A DNA stretch of 64,000 bases from Stercorarius parasiticus. Its lineage: Eukaryota > Chordata > Aves > Charadriiformes > Stercorariidae. The DNA lies in the NCBI GenBank assembly GCA_013396915.1, contig VWZL01002007.1, forward strand, positions 1 to 64,000, given 5' to 3'. The notes below the pieces were generated by a model. The model had not been told where the DNA came from, made no database searches, and saw nothing but the letters and a program-made list of their open reading frames with translations. Position numbers and translations under genes: made by a program. Each line of letters starts with the position of its first letter. Within the stretch, counting starts at the first letter, position 1. Below, piece by piece: positions 1 to 11,640 of the stretch.

Positions 1-586
1 GGCAAACCGCATCCTGGGGTGCAGCAAACATTGTATGACCAGACAGTTAACAGAAGGGATTGTCCCGCTGTATTCAGCATTGGTGCGGCCTCACCTTGAG
101 TGTGGTGTGCTGGTGTGGGCCCTACCATTTAAGAAGCATGTTCAAGCATTTGAATCTGTCCAGAGGAGGGCAAAAAAGGCTGTGAAAGGGCTGGAAGGCG
201 TGTGCTGGGAAGAGCGGCTGACCATTTTGGGCTTGTCTGATTTGGAGAAAAGGAGACTGAGGGGCGACCTCATTGCTCTATACATCTTCCGGAGAAGGGG
301 AAATGGAGATGGAGGTGCTGATTTCTTCTCCCTGGAATCCAGTGAGAGGACGTGTGTGAAGGGTTCAAAGCTGCGCCAGGAGATGTTTGGCCTCGATACT
401 AGAAAACATTTCTTTACCAAGAGGGTGGGCAAACACTGGAAGCAGCTTCCTACGGAGGTGGTGGATGACCCAAGCCTGTCAGTGCCCTAAAGAATGTGGT
501 CAGCTTTGAAGTCATCAGGCAGTTGGATTAGATGATTGTTGTATGTCCCTTTTAAATATTCTATTCTATCCTATTCTATTCTATTC
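1..586 (+). mobile_element. CR1 LINE, 3' part, cut by window edge
   Basis: This is the C-terminal part of a CR1 reverse-transcriptase ORF followed by its 3' end. The frame is open from the window edge through the methionine at 35 to the stop at 488-490. It shows the CR1 landmarks PLYSALVRPHLE (residues 11-22 from that Met), VQRRAKKAVKGLE (42-54) and [10 protein letters not shown] (71-80), then a segment like KHWKQLPTEVV. After the stop, about 60 bp of 3' UTR leads into a pentanucleotide tail, as expected for bird CR1 3' ends. The mid-segment (RRRGNGDGGADFFSL) differs from the other CR1 pieces here, so this is another subfamily. The open frame of about 160 codons suggests limited decay. The catalytic domain, if present, lies outside the window. 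Confidence 0.9.
558..586 (+). repeat. (CTATT)n tail of the CR1 element
   Basis: Five to six copies of a CTATT-type unit, one of them interrupted (CTATC), sit exactly at the 3' end of the CR1 copy. CR1 elements carry short tandem 3' tails thought to be used in target-primed reverse transcription, so this marks the element's 3' terminus rather than an independent microsatellite. Confidence 0.85.
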
Positions 587-3500
587 AAAAACAGACTAAA
601 AAGACTGTAGTTAAACAACTAGGACCTTCAGCTCTCACTTATGTATTCACAACCAAAAACGGCTGAGTAACTAGAGTTTCCCTGTGGGGAAGATACTAAG
701 AAGTTACTTTGGGCTGCAAGCTGCCAGTTCTGCACCCATGCTCCCAGCAGTGCATAAGGATGCAGTATGAGGCACAGGGGTTTGTAGAAAAGCCACTTTA
801 GGAAAGTCTCACCTGCTGATCTTTGCTAGCTCGTTATCCCCCATCGCAGATCAGGATTAAGTGCAGCGCAGGGTGGGCTGAGGGCTGGAGCGGGGCAGGT
901 GAGCCTGCTGCCATGACTCCTGTGCCACATGCCTAGCACCTTACTCGGCTACTTCTCATATACTGTTAGTGTATTTTGAAAGCAGAATTTCTTATTTCTT
1001 TCAAGGACACTTCTAATAATTATTAAATGTATATTGTGGTGTTTAGTGTGGAGCACTTTACATGCCCTATTACCATTAAATCCTACGTGACTTTGAACAG
1101 CCACACATACATCCCTGACTTTGTGGGCTGTCCTGAAAAATGACAGAACATAATGTAGTATAAATATTTGAATACATATGTTATTCTTCATATTCCTACT
1201 TACTTTCTTTCGAGTGGCAGGTATTCAGTCACTGTTTTGTTCATAGCTTCTCAGACACAAGGATCAAAAGACAGCACGAATCATATTTTTTCTAACTTCC
1301 AAAGAGTTCCAAGATGTTAAAACCCACCTATTATCTATTGTTTTCACGATTGTTTGTTTGTTCCATTACCAAGCTCACTGCAGTAAACTATGTATGACGA
1401 CTGAGGGCTGTATAAGTATTATAAGCTTACTTGGTCAGAAAAAACAGGTATGAATGAAGACAGTGACAGAACTTGCTGAATATGTCTTGTATGTCTTGGG
1501 AATTGGCTGTCATTCATGTTTGCTACTTAACTAGGACAAAGATATTTAGTTGAGAATCTGCATACACTCTTGCTCAGAAAAAGTCCTTTCCTTGAAAAAA
1601 ATTAGCGCCAAATGTCACCGCTCTTCACTGATAAGTCCTCATTACTGCAACCTGAGTCTAACAGACTTCTCTGATCTCAGCAATTCAATTTTCCTCCAAC
1701 TCCATGCTGCTTAAATGCATTTTGCTGTGGACATGTATGTGATTTTTATTAATGCAGATGACATTATTGTCAACTAAGGTTTCATACTGGGTCCTGAAGA
1801 ATATAGGCTTTTCTAGCACTTGTACATAAAGCCACCAGAAGATAAAATCAACTTATTTGATAACTGCTTATTTTAGAATGAGTTACAAAACATGAGGACA
1901 AATTCTAGTATAAACAAGTGGCACAAAATTACCTTCAGTGTTAACAAAATGGAAAACAAGGTCTCGTTTCCTTAAAAAAAGCTTTAGTTCAAGCTCAGCT
2001 GGTGGGTATCGAAGCAGGAAAATCTCATTTTACAAACCAGATATTGTTCTGATGATAAGGTTTTGCAGTCTCCGTACGTTTTCTAACATCTTTTATACAC
2101 ACATCAGCAGAAGTTCTGAGTTTTCTCTTGGCATGAGTGATGATGCCAAACCTCTTTGTTAGATTGCAACTAGGTTTTATTTCTTTGGAAAACCAGAGTA
2201 CAAATAAGCTAATTTGGATAACATTCATCAGCTAGTTTCAGGCACAAAACACTCAGGAATGCCTGACATATTTCATTATGAAACACTGATACGTTTTACT
2301 TCAAAGCAATTAAGCTTTTTGGAGAGTTTAGCTAATTTTATCTTGAAGGAATAAAACCAAACAAAAGTAAATTAAAATAATATTTTAATTAAATCGTATT
2401 CAATCAGAAAATGAAGCAAACAATTTGAAATCCAAATCAATGATTTTTTTCTGGATTGATCCATTGTTGAAAATGCTATTTTCAGATACATATACAAGTG
2501 TCTGTGTGAATCATCTAATTTTCCACATATTTATGTATATATTTATTGGCGAGTGGCTGTGCTGTTGCCAAGACTGCCTAAGATTATAAATGAAGCTATA
2601 TTTGTAGGGAACTGTAATAATCTTTATTAGACCAACTGATACAGCTGGTAGGAAACAAATGTGCTTGCAGGCTTACAAGCCTTGCTCCAGATCTGGAACA
2701 GACGCAGCAACCTCAGGCTAAATACTCGCTGCAGACAACTGCTCTGAGTTTCACTTGATTATGTTAACAGTCAGACAATTTGAGAAAAAATGTGACGGGC
2801 ATGAGAAGAGCAGAAGGGCAGGTTAGGAAAAAGGGAGATGATAGGGTTGCTTACTCCCATGGGAAAAGCAGAAATGGAGAGAGGGGGTAATTTTCAGCTT
2901 GTACTGAGAGATACAAGTGCCACTTTTTACTTCAGTTAGATAATGAGGAAATTAAATATCTTTTAGTTTCGTGATAGCTAAAACAATGGAAAGCACTGCT
3001 AAAGGCATCAGCCAGTGCAGAAAAGCTCAGCACGAAGCTCAGGAATAGGCTGACGTATTATCTGTGGAGATGTGTCTGGTAACTGGTCTCTGGTTTTCTT
3101 TGTCTTGAGGCCCAAACCCCAGCTCCTCGCTTGTGCCAAGCACTATCTGCAGGCAGCATGCTGAACTGGATGGGATTTCATGATACGAAGACATCAGTGG
3201 GAGCACTGGATCATGTAGGTCTGTTCAGCAGGCCGGGTTGCTTTTGTCCTGGTCCAATTTATCAATCCCATTTGTAGCATTTTCCCCTCCCTCCTCAAAC
3301 AGTCCTACTGCAGCACAGTGGGTACAGCATCTGTAGTGATACAAATAGCGATGATAATTTTAATGAAGAAATATTTAATTTCAGATTTCTTAGCACTTGG
3401 ATAGATTTCACTTGTAAAGGGGTTATCCTAAATAAAAAGAATGTCCTTCTATTTCACTGGAAGCACTCTGAGATATTTCAGCGTTAAAATCTAGAGATGA

Positions 3501-6479
3501 TTTTCATTCTCCTATGAAGTGCAAGGTGTAAACCTGTTCGATATATTCATTATTTACAATGGTGCATCAAGCAGCAGATGTATTTGCTCTGGAAAATGTA
3601 GTCACCAGTAATTCATTCACTCTTGGTTGGGTAAAAAACATTAGGTAGAGAATGAAATGAGACTAATGCTTCTCCACATAACACAGAAAGGAAGACCAGT
3701 TTAGATGTAATTTTGAACCTCTACCCCAAGGAAATACTTCCTTCTTCCAGCAGACCTAAGTTTAAATATTTAATACTAAACTATTACAAAGCTTAATTCT
3801 GATGAGGAAATGTGTGGTGTTACAGAAAATACCTTCTTTCAGGTCTGGGCAGAGAAAGGGGAATGCTCACTTGATGGAGCACACGCAGCAGTGGAGAGGG
3901 TAGCGCCTGCATTGCATACTGCCGAGCAGCCTGTGTGAGGCTGCAAGGATATGTCTGTAGAAATGGAGGTGAGGTAGAGACAGAGAATGAAGAGCTAACT
4001 CAGTTCCCTGCTTTCTTAAAGACTTCATCTGTGAGTTCAGTTAGGGCTTATTCATAAACACCACAGAAAAACTCAGATACCATTTTGCTAGCTTTGGGGG
4101 TAATTCTAGTCCAAGCCTCCCTACACAGTGACAAGCAAGAATTATTCACCTAAATAATGGGATTCACTGATGCCAGCATGCTAGACAAAGAGCTGAAAAT
4201 ATCCACAGCCGTACCCTGTACCTCATAAGGCTGATATAGCGAAGTACATAGAGGATGGTATGAAGACTAGAAGAGTATGAACAGTTAAGATAAATAGCAA
4301 TCATCATCAAGCATAGTCTTAATGATTCTTATTTTTCCTCTTCGGCTTCTGCAGAGTAGAAGGTGTAGGAGTGTCAGAGCAGAAGGAGAATACAGCATCA
4401 ATCAGGTGACTGCCAGTCACGTCCCTGTGAAATGGATATGGGACAGTACACACATATGCACTGATACATAGATCTGTGTGTATATATGTGTAGGGAAGAC
4501 ATCTCCATGGGATTCAGTTGTGTGGTGAACGTAATCTCCAAAACACAACTTGATCCACAGATGGTCCCTATACTCAGTCACCACACTAATACAAGTACAA
4601 TGAAGAGGAAATGCTTGATTCAGAAAAAATCTTTTAACAACAAACCTAAGCCCCTTCCCTGTTCTAGGCATATGCTTATTTTGAAGTCTGGCAGAAGTGC
4701 TATTTTCAGCATGGACTTTTCAGTCCTAAGTCAGGATTTTAAAAAAAAAAGCCAAAAGAACTTATATTTTCCTCATTTTTTCATAGCTTTCTTTAGCGTA
4801 ACTGTTTCCCATCTGTGGCTTTTTCCTTTTAAAAGATAAGTTTTGACCACTAGTCACATATGCATTTTAAGACATAGTAGGATAAAAAAAAGATGCATTT
4901 TTTTCCCAAAGACTTCTGCTTATGCTATGTAGTAACTTTTGTTTTCCTTAGCTTGTTTTCTTATTCATCCCTTTATGCCACATGCTCACCTGTAAAGTTC
5001 TGCCGCTTTCATTTTTATTTTCTAGGTTCAGATTTTCATCAGCAAAACAGAAAAGATTTGTTTTATGTCTTGATTTAATTTACCATTTCAGTAGATATTT
5101 CTGACAATGTTCATACTGTAGTTAGTGTGTGTACCGATGATAACAGTTGCATCGATTACTTTACTGACAAGTAATATAAAAAGGAAGGAAACTAACTGCA
5201 ATGCTTTCTCAAGGAATGAGAAATTTTTCTGTATTATAAGTATAAAGGGAAAGGCGGAATCAAATAAACTGCAGCAATAAAGAGGAAAATTAATTCCAAG
5301 CTTTTACAGATGGCTGCAGCTGTATTACTTAGCATGCATGTCAGCTGTAGGAGAATGTTTAAAAAAGGAGATCCAGCTCTACGGTAAGAAATCACAAAGC
5401 TTTCCAAATGGACCAAATTCAGCAGTGGAGTAAAACACTGAAGTCAGAGGAGTCACAAAACCAGTAAATTTAACACTTTAGGCTTTGAGTCTTTTAATAC
5501 TTGTCCTAAAACAAAATTGAAGGGAGATACTTGCTCTCTACTATGTTGCTATTACAGACAGGTTATAAATAACGTATTAAAATGAATGCTAAATAAGACA
5601 AGGTGATTTCCTTTCATTTTCATGTATTGCTCTAGATATAAGAGGATCACATGACCTTTCAATAAGAAGAAACTCTCACACTGGAATTAATAGGCTTTGA
5701 TGGCTATATTCATTATAGTACTTGTTTATTTCCCTCTATGGGGAATGCAGATTATGGTATTAGATTGAGCACAAGTTTAAAAATAGAAGCCCAATCTTTA
5801 TTAAAACAGGAGTCACAATTAGAGTGTTCACCTCACCAAAAAGTCCACTGCTGAAAAGCCAAGCTGTGCTCTGATGGGTAAAGACAGAACTAAATAAGAC
5901 CTTAGGGCATTACCATGCTGTAAGGAGAGTACAGGTAGCATAAAAAAGCATATGTGAGCTGTAGTGACAATTTATTACCAGTTTTATAATAGTTACAATA
6001 TTTCTGACAGTATATTCTTTCATACTTGATATGGTATAAAATATTTCTGATTTTCTTTACCAACAAAGAATTTTTCACATGTTCTAATGGCATAATGAAG
6101 GAATACATTTTCCTTATATCAGAAAATTGATTGTTATTACATTTCATATTGATCTTTTACTTATCCAAATTAATATTCAAGGTTCTAAATGCAGAAGAAT
6201 ATTCAAAAATGACTGACAAAATTACAAAGGAATTTTGAAAATTCTACTTTAGAAAGGAAGCAGGAAGGCACAGAAGAGTGTTACCAGCATCTTCCTAAAT
6301 CTATGGTGACATTTTTAGAAGCTTCTAGATGACTTAGACTTCGAAGTCCACTTTTCTAAGAAGATTTTTGTAATTCCAAAAAGACATTTTATTGAGCCTA
6401 TGTTTCAGGAGTTGCATCTGTACTGCAAGATAAGTTCTCTGCAGAACCAAGAATCTCTCCAATGAGATTCTCTGCTTAC
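587..6479. other. AT-rich stretch without a gene
   Basis: No supported gene. Stops are dense in all frames; the longest open frame is 117 codons at 4486-4839 (+), begins inside a TG/TA tract and shows no domain. A slightly GC-richer patch lies at 700-930. An alternating TG/TA run is at about 4475-4495 and an A10 run at 4741-4750. I see no repeat family here, although very old degenerate copies could escape reading by eye. Confidence 0.6.
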
Positions 6480-7255
6480 CAAGATCGGGGTGCTACTGGA
6501 TGATCTGGGTGAACCCCTGCCAGGTTTCTATCAAAGCAAACAGACTGCAGAAGGGTAGGTGACCACGCAGGTCTCATCCTCAAGTTACTGTCGTGAGGAA
6601 GCTGTATCATAACAGAATAATGCTCCAGCATGGGGTCCCTCCCGCGGGAGACGGTCCTCCACAAACTGCTCCAGCATGGGTCCCTTCCATGGGGTACAGT
6701 CATTCAGGAACAGATTGCGCCAGTGTGGGTCCCCCATGGGGTCACAAGTCAGGCCAGCAAACCTGCTCCAGCATGGGCTCTTCTCTCCATGGCGCCACAG
6801 GTCCTGCCAGGAACCTGCTCCAGCGCAGACTTCCCATGGGGTCACAGCCTCCTTTGGGCATCCACCTGCTCTCACGTGGGGTCCTCCATGGGCTGCAGGT
6901 GGGTATCTGTTCCACCGTGGACTTCCACGGGCTGCAGGGGAATCTCTGCTTCAGTGCCTGGAGCACCTCCTGCCTCTCCTTCTTGACTGACCTTGGTGTC
7001 TGCAGAGTTGTTGCTCTCACATATTCTCACTCCTCTCTCCGGCTGCAATTGCTGTTGTGCAGTGATTTAGTTATGTTATCCCACAGGTGCCACCACCATC
7101 ACTGATGGGCTTGATCTTGGCCAGCGGTGGGTCCATCTTGGAGCTGGCTTGCATTGGCTCTATCAGACATGGGGAAGCTTCTAGCGGCTTCTCACAGAAA
7201 CCATCTGTCTAGTCCCCCTTCTACCAAAACCTTGCCATGCAAACCCAATACATGG
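6480..7255 (-). mobile_element. Probable avian endogenous-retrovirus LTR (degraded)
   Basis: A sharply bounded GC-rich domain in AT-rich surroundings. Read on the minus strand it resembles, from memory, a common avian ERV-type solo LTR: a TTTGCATGGCAAGG start near 7250, a leader, then a stack of imperfect repeats. On the + strand a CTGCTCCAGCATGGG-like core recurs at about 6621, 6666, 6716, 6763, 6815, 6866, 6907 and 6947, a spacing of 40-52 bp. The usual U5 part appears mostly deleted beyond about 6590, with only a weak match near 6500. No gag, pol or env sequence is linked. Several overlapping ORFs of 90-170 codons on both strands are by-products of the repeat array. The family name, exact ends and target-site duplication could not be fixed. 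Confidence 0.65.
6621..6962. repeat. Imperfect 40-52 bp tandem array inside the LTR-like domain
   Basis: Eight diverged copies begin with a core like CTGCTCCAGCATGGG and most carry CATGGGGTC about 20 bp later. Spacings are about 45, 50, 47, 52, 51, 41 and 40 bp. On the minus strand several copies stay in one frame and give a loose 16-17 residue periodicity, which explains why ORFs survive on both strands. Confidence 0.75.
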
Positions 7256-10200
7256 GGACAACATTTAAACAAAGTAAGAGAGAAAATAGGGGAGATATCA
7301 TTTTGGCAGAAGAATGAGCCTGCAGTTTGTAGCGCCACATACAGCAGTTTCTGAAGCTAATTGACACCTGCCAGGTTTGTCGCAGGACAAGCGTTTTTCC
7401 TACTTGATCATATTCTTAGCAGATCCATTCTTAGCACTTGAAATAAAGACAACATCTCCTGAAGAACTTAAACACCAGGCTAAAACAGTTCTAGTTATGT
7501 CCTTGGAGGCTAAACTGGTGACCTTCTGCTTTTCCTATGAGCCTGAATTTTGCTGTGATCCTATGACTCTATTATTATGGAGTTCAACATATTGTGCCAC
7601 AACATGCCCTCCCTTTCTAAGGTAGAGCTTACACAAATACATCCTCATTGGTTTTAGTTGTTGCAGTTTATGTTTTGTTTGTTAGTAGAAACACTGATTC
7701 TTAGTAAACTCATGGAAAATACAGTCATGCTGACTTTTCTAACTCTGCTGTGGAAGGGAATCAGCAAAAAGAGAGGGCAGATAAGTATGAATAAAAAAGG
7801 GAGGTTTGCTACTACTATATATTGTTTCCTCCTCTTCACCATAACTGTGCAGTTCAAAACACTGGGCTGTCAATGCAGGACATGTGTTGCTTTTAATAAT
7901 TAAGCACTGTTGGGTTGCTGACACTATTAGTCAAGGGTCAGTAGACGTTTTCATTACAATTGCCATTTTCCAAGACTTCATAACTGTCTTTTTGATTCAC
8001 GCTGGGCTGAGACTTAGTGTGTAGGTTACCAAGTTCCTGGCATTTTTTCCTTGCCATAATAATCTATTTTTAAAGTTTTCAGACTACAGCAATTTAAGAT
8101 TGTTTTAGCCTGCTTCCATTAGGACTCTGAGCTGGGGGGACTGAAGAGAGTGGGGAGTTTGAAGCCTCATTTCTTCTCACTCTGTAACAAACAACACTGA
8201 AGCCTTGGATCTGGGGATGGAACAGCAGAGAACAGTATAAATCATTGGAGGACGGTGGGAGCTGTGGAGGCAGGGTTTTTCAAGTTTTGTAAGAGGTGTC
8301 TGAGATGTGGGTAACTTTTCTTTGAATGTAGTAGCACTCTCAAAGAGACACAGGTGTCAGAAGGAGAAATACTCTCCACAGTTCATCCAGAAGATGGAGA
8401 AAATCAGATTGACAAGTCAATACATGGCATGAAGAAGCTGGAAAACCTTCATTGCTGCTCCCTTATTCCCTCTCCTCCTCTCCGTCCACACAGGGAAAGA
8501 TGCTATTTACTTAGCTCTGTTTCACTGTCAGTAATGGACATGCAATAAGCATCTATATTATAAGAAAGTGTATGTTAAAAGTTTGTTGGCTAGACCTCCC
8601 TTCACACTAATCCCAAATTTAATGCAATTTTCCTCCAGGAAGAATGCTAAATATATTTGTCTTCAGTAGTGACAGAAAAAGGATGCAGTCCTTGCCACTA
8701 GATATAGTTGTCCTTGCAACATATAGTAGTTGTATTATGAAGACCCAGATTCGCTTGTCTATTTGGACTTCAGATACTTGTTTTGTTTTGTGATATTTAG
8801 TAAACCTTTAGCAGCTTGCTTTTTGTAGTGACTGTTTCTGCCTTTCTCACCCAGCTTTGCATTGTGTGGACATAAAATTTCTGCTAGAAAAAACTCCTAT
8901 GTATGCTCAAGTCCTGAAGCTAGTAAATAAGTTTCCCTGTTAGGAATAGAAACATGGGCTGCCACACAGTGCTCAGAACATGGGTAGACATTCTCCACTC
9001 CGACCCAGGAGACGTGCCACTTGAAATGCAGGGCCAGGTCAGTGAAACAGGGATTTACACTTCTGTAGTTTCTATTTTGGCTTATCCAGTTCTTAGCTAT
9101 CAGAAGTATCAAACAGCACTTCAGCAGAAGCCATTTACGCCTACTGCTTGGAAGAAACTTGCCGTTCTGTTTTATAGGAATTGTATGACACTAGAAAAAA
9201 CACACAATAAAGAAGAAACATTCCTCTTGTTACACTATCAAAGTCCAATGAACCATATTTGAAATGGATACTGCTATTTCCTATTTATTAGTAATTTTTT
9301 ATGATATTATTAAAATAGTAGCATACTACAGGCTAACATGGGGAACTTTTGTTCAATGGCAATTGGGGATTTCAGTTCTTAAATTACATTATGCTGAAGC
9401 ATATTATTCCCAGAGAGAAATGTATGCTCACTTGAAGAATTCCAGTTGCTTGGAAAACCATTCCCACCCATTCCCAAAAAGAAGCTGCAGTCTTGACTAT
9501 ACCCTAAATTCTGAGACAAACTGAAAAATATTTTATGTCTATTAATTCTTTAAAAAATACTACCTTGAGCAAAGAGTTGATAGTCATCAGAAAAATAAAT
9601 TTACTTAAAATGCATGGCTTGAAAGCATAAAAACTGGAGCAATTACATTGTTTGTTGAATTTTGACTAGCATGAAAATTTAAGGGTTCAAGAAACATGAA
9701 TCTGCATGCCATAAAAAAGACATTTTTTAATGTAGTGATTTACAGTAGTCCATTTTCTTCAAGATTAGTCCTATACTGATATTACCAAAAAAGAGAACAT
9801 CAAAATTAAGTGAACTTAAATTTTAACAGAAATATTTCTTTATTGTATATGAACTGGTAAACAGCTTACCAATTTCTCTCTCTGAGTTTCAGATTTAAGC
9901 AAAATGCCATCAAAGCAGTAAATATATATATGTATTTATGTATACATAAAAAGAAAGACAGAGTCAAAAGAGTCAAAATCACAAAAGTAAATCTTTTATG
10001 TTGTAAATATGTAGTGAAACCAATTATTAGAACAGAGCTGTGCTCATATGTCTTAGTATTCTCTTTGTGGTATTGAAAGCAAAATACAGAACAGTTTTCA
10101 TACTTTTCATTTGATGAAAATTGTCTCGGTTTACCTTGAAAAGGTCAGAAATAAGTATATATATAAACACATGCTACAGCTTCCAAATACCTATATAGCT

Positions 10201-11109
10201 TTTGGTTTTCAGTTTTACTGTGTTGCAGTCTTGTCTATAGAGGCTTTGAAACTACTCTGAAAGATCTTGTCTAAAGAGAAAGAACATCCCTCTACACAGT
10301 TATTACAAGCACAAAGGAGACATGGATGAGAATACAGTCTATAACTATATTACCTACTCTACAATTATAAGTGCAGCAATTAAGTTACCCAAGCCTGAGT
10401 CAGCATTCCAGTTTGTGGGTCACAGCAAAGTTACCTGCATTTGGAAAGTTTTACAGAAATCAACTCATTCAATAAGTTTGCATCAAGTGTTAGAAAAACA
10501 TAATTCTATCAAGAAAAAATAGTTATATCCAGAATTTTCAGTGTAATTACCCTCATGAGACAAAAATATGCATAGGTTTATCGAGAGTTTGGTAAAGAGA
10601 CAGCAAAATGGTAGATATCAGTTATGTGTGGATGCAAATGTTTGAAATGTATTTTAGCATGTGGTGCTTTGACTCACGGATTTCCTGAGAAGCAGCACTT
10701 GCCTGTAAGAATTATTCTGAATTCATTCAAATCTCCAGGCGGACTGAGCAGAAGTCAGGGTAAGCCAAGACACCTGTGTAACACACTGTGGTCTGTCTGG
10801 AATATTTTATGTCACCTTAGCTCTATAGGTCTACGGCTTCACAGATAATAATTTACTTGTTCAAATAGAAAAGCCAAACACAAACCCCAAAACCAAAAGA
10901 GTACTCATCTTGAATATGAAAGAAAATTCAAAACCTTGAAAAAGTTAATTAAAAATTCAAAACAAAGCATTCAGCCAAGTATATCAAACAAAATTTCACC
11001 TTTAATTTTTCATCTCTAAACATGGTTTTACATTTTTCAACTACATGTTCAGTTACATTTCAAAAGGGTAGCCATTTCAGACAAAGATTGAAACATTTTT
11101 TTGTGTTTC
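7256..11109. other. AT-rich stretch without a gene
   Basis: No gene supported. The longest open frames (102 codons at 8954-9262, 86 at 9264-9524, both +) have no recognisable motif. The stretch contains TA-rich simple sequence at 9920-9948 and 10155-10168 but nothing I can assign to a repeat family. Confidence 0.6.
9920..9948. repeat. TA/TG-rich simple repeat
   Basis: A short degenerate TATATA / TGTATTTATGTATACATA tract of about 29 bp. It is low-complexity sequence, not an element. Confidence 0.6.
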
Positions 11110-11640
11110 TTTGCTGCCTTGAGCACAGCAACAGGCTCCAATTGCCCTGATTAGCCTGACACCATCCTTATCTGTAATCCTCTTCTACAACGTGGTCCCC
11201 CCTGCCAAGGGCTTTAGCTGCCTGTGCTGGAGGTCAGCTCTGATGTGTCCCAGCTGGGTCAGGCTGGGGTCAGGCTGCTGTGAACAGGCTGTGAGAGGGT
11301 TCCTCCAGGTCTCACCCTGCACAGTGGGGGCTACACACAAGCTGGGGACCTGCACCCTGCTGTAGGTAAGTGTTGTGGCACCTGGTCCTGCACCAACCTC
11401 ACCCTGACCTTAACTCTGTCTTTATATCCTTTCTTCACCTTGGTCCTGAACTGTCACTGGTGCCTGGTGATCCCTCTCCTGCTGTTTGGCCCTGGTTTCC
11501 ATCACTGGACCTTCCTTGCTTGCGCATGGGTGGGACAGCACCCGTGCTGTCACCCATGGCTCCCAGCTCCCCTGTCCCTGCAGGACCATTTTGTGATTGC
11601 AACATCCTGGCAATAATGAGCCACAGCAGAACACATCAGC
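11110..11640. repeat. GC-rich block, probable old unclassified interspersed repeat
   Basis: About 530 bp that is clearly richer in G+C, and in CCTG/CAGG words, than either flank, with fairly abrupt borders. A canonical splice-donor sequence (TAG then GTAAGT) occurs at about 11364-11370. A 92-codon ORF (+, 11370-11648) and an overlapping 103-codon ORF (-, 11422-11733) have no recognised domains. The composition step suggests an inserted repeat, perhaps an LTR fragment, but I cannot name the family. A noncoding exon or a small isolated GC-rich patch are alternatives. Confidence 0.35.

Noticed and set aside
6593..7105. 170-codon + ORF and several overlapping ORFs on both strands
   Set aside because: They are by-products of the tandem array in the LTR-like domain; all frames are partly open there, which argues against any single coding frame.
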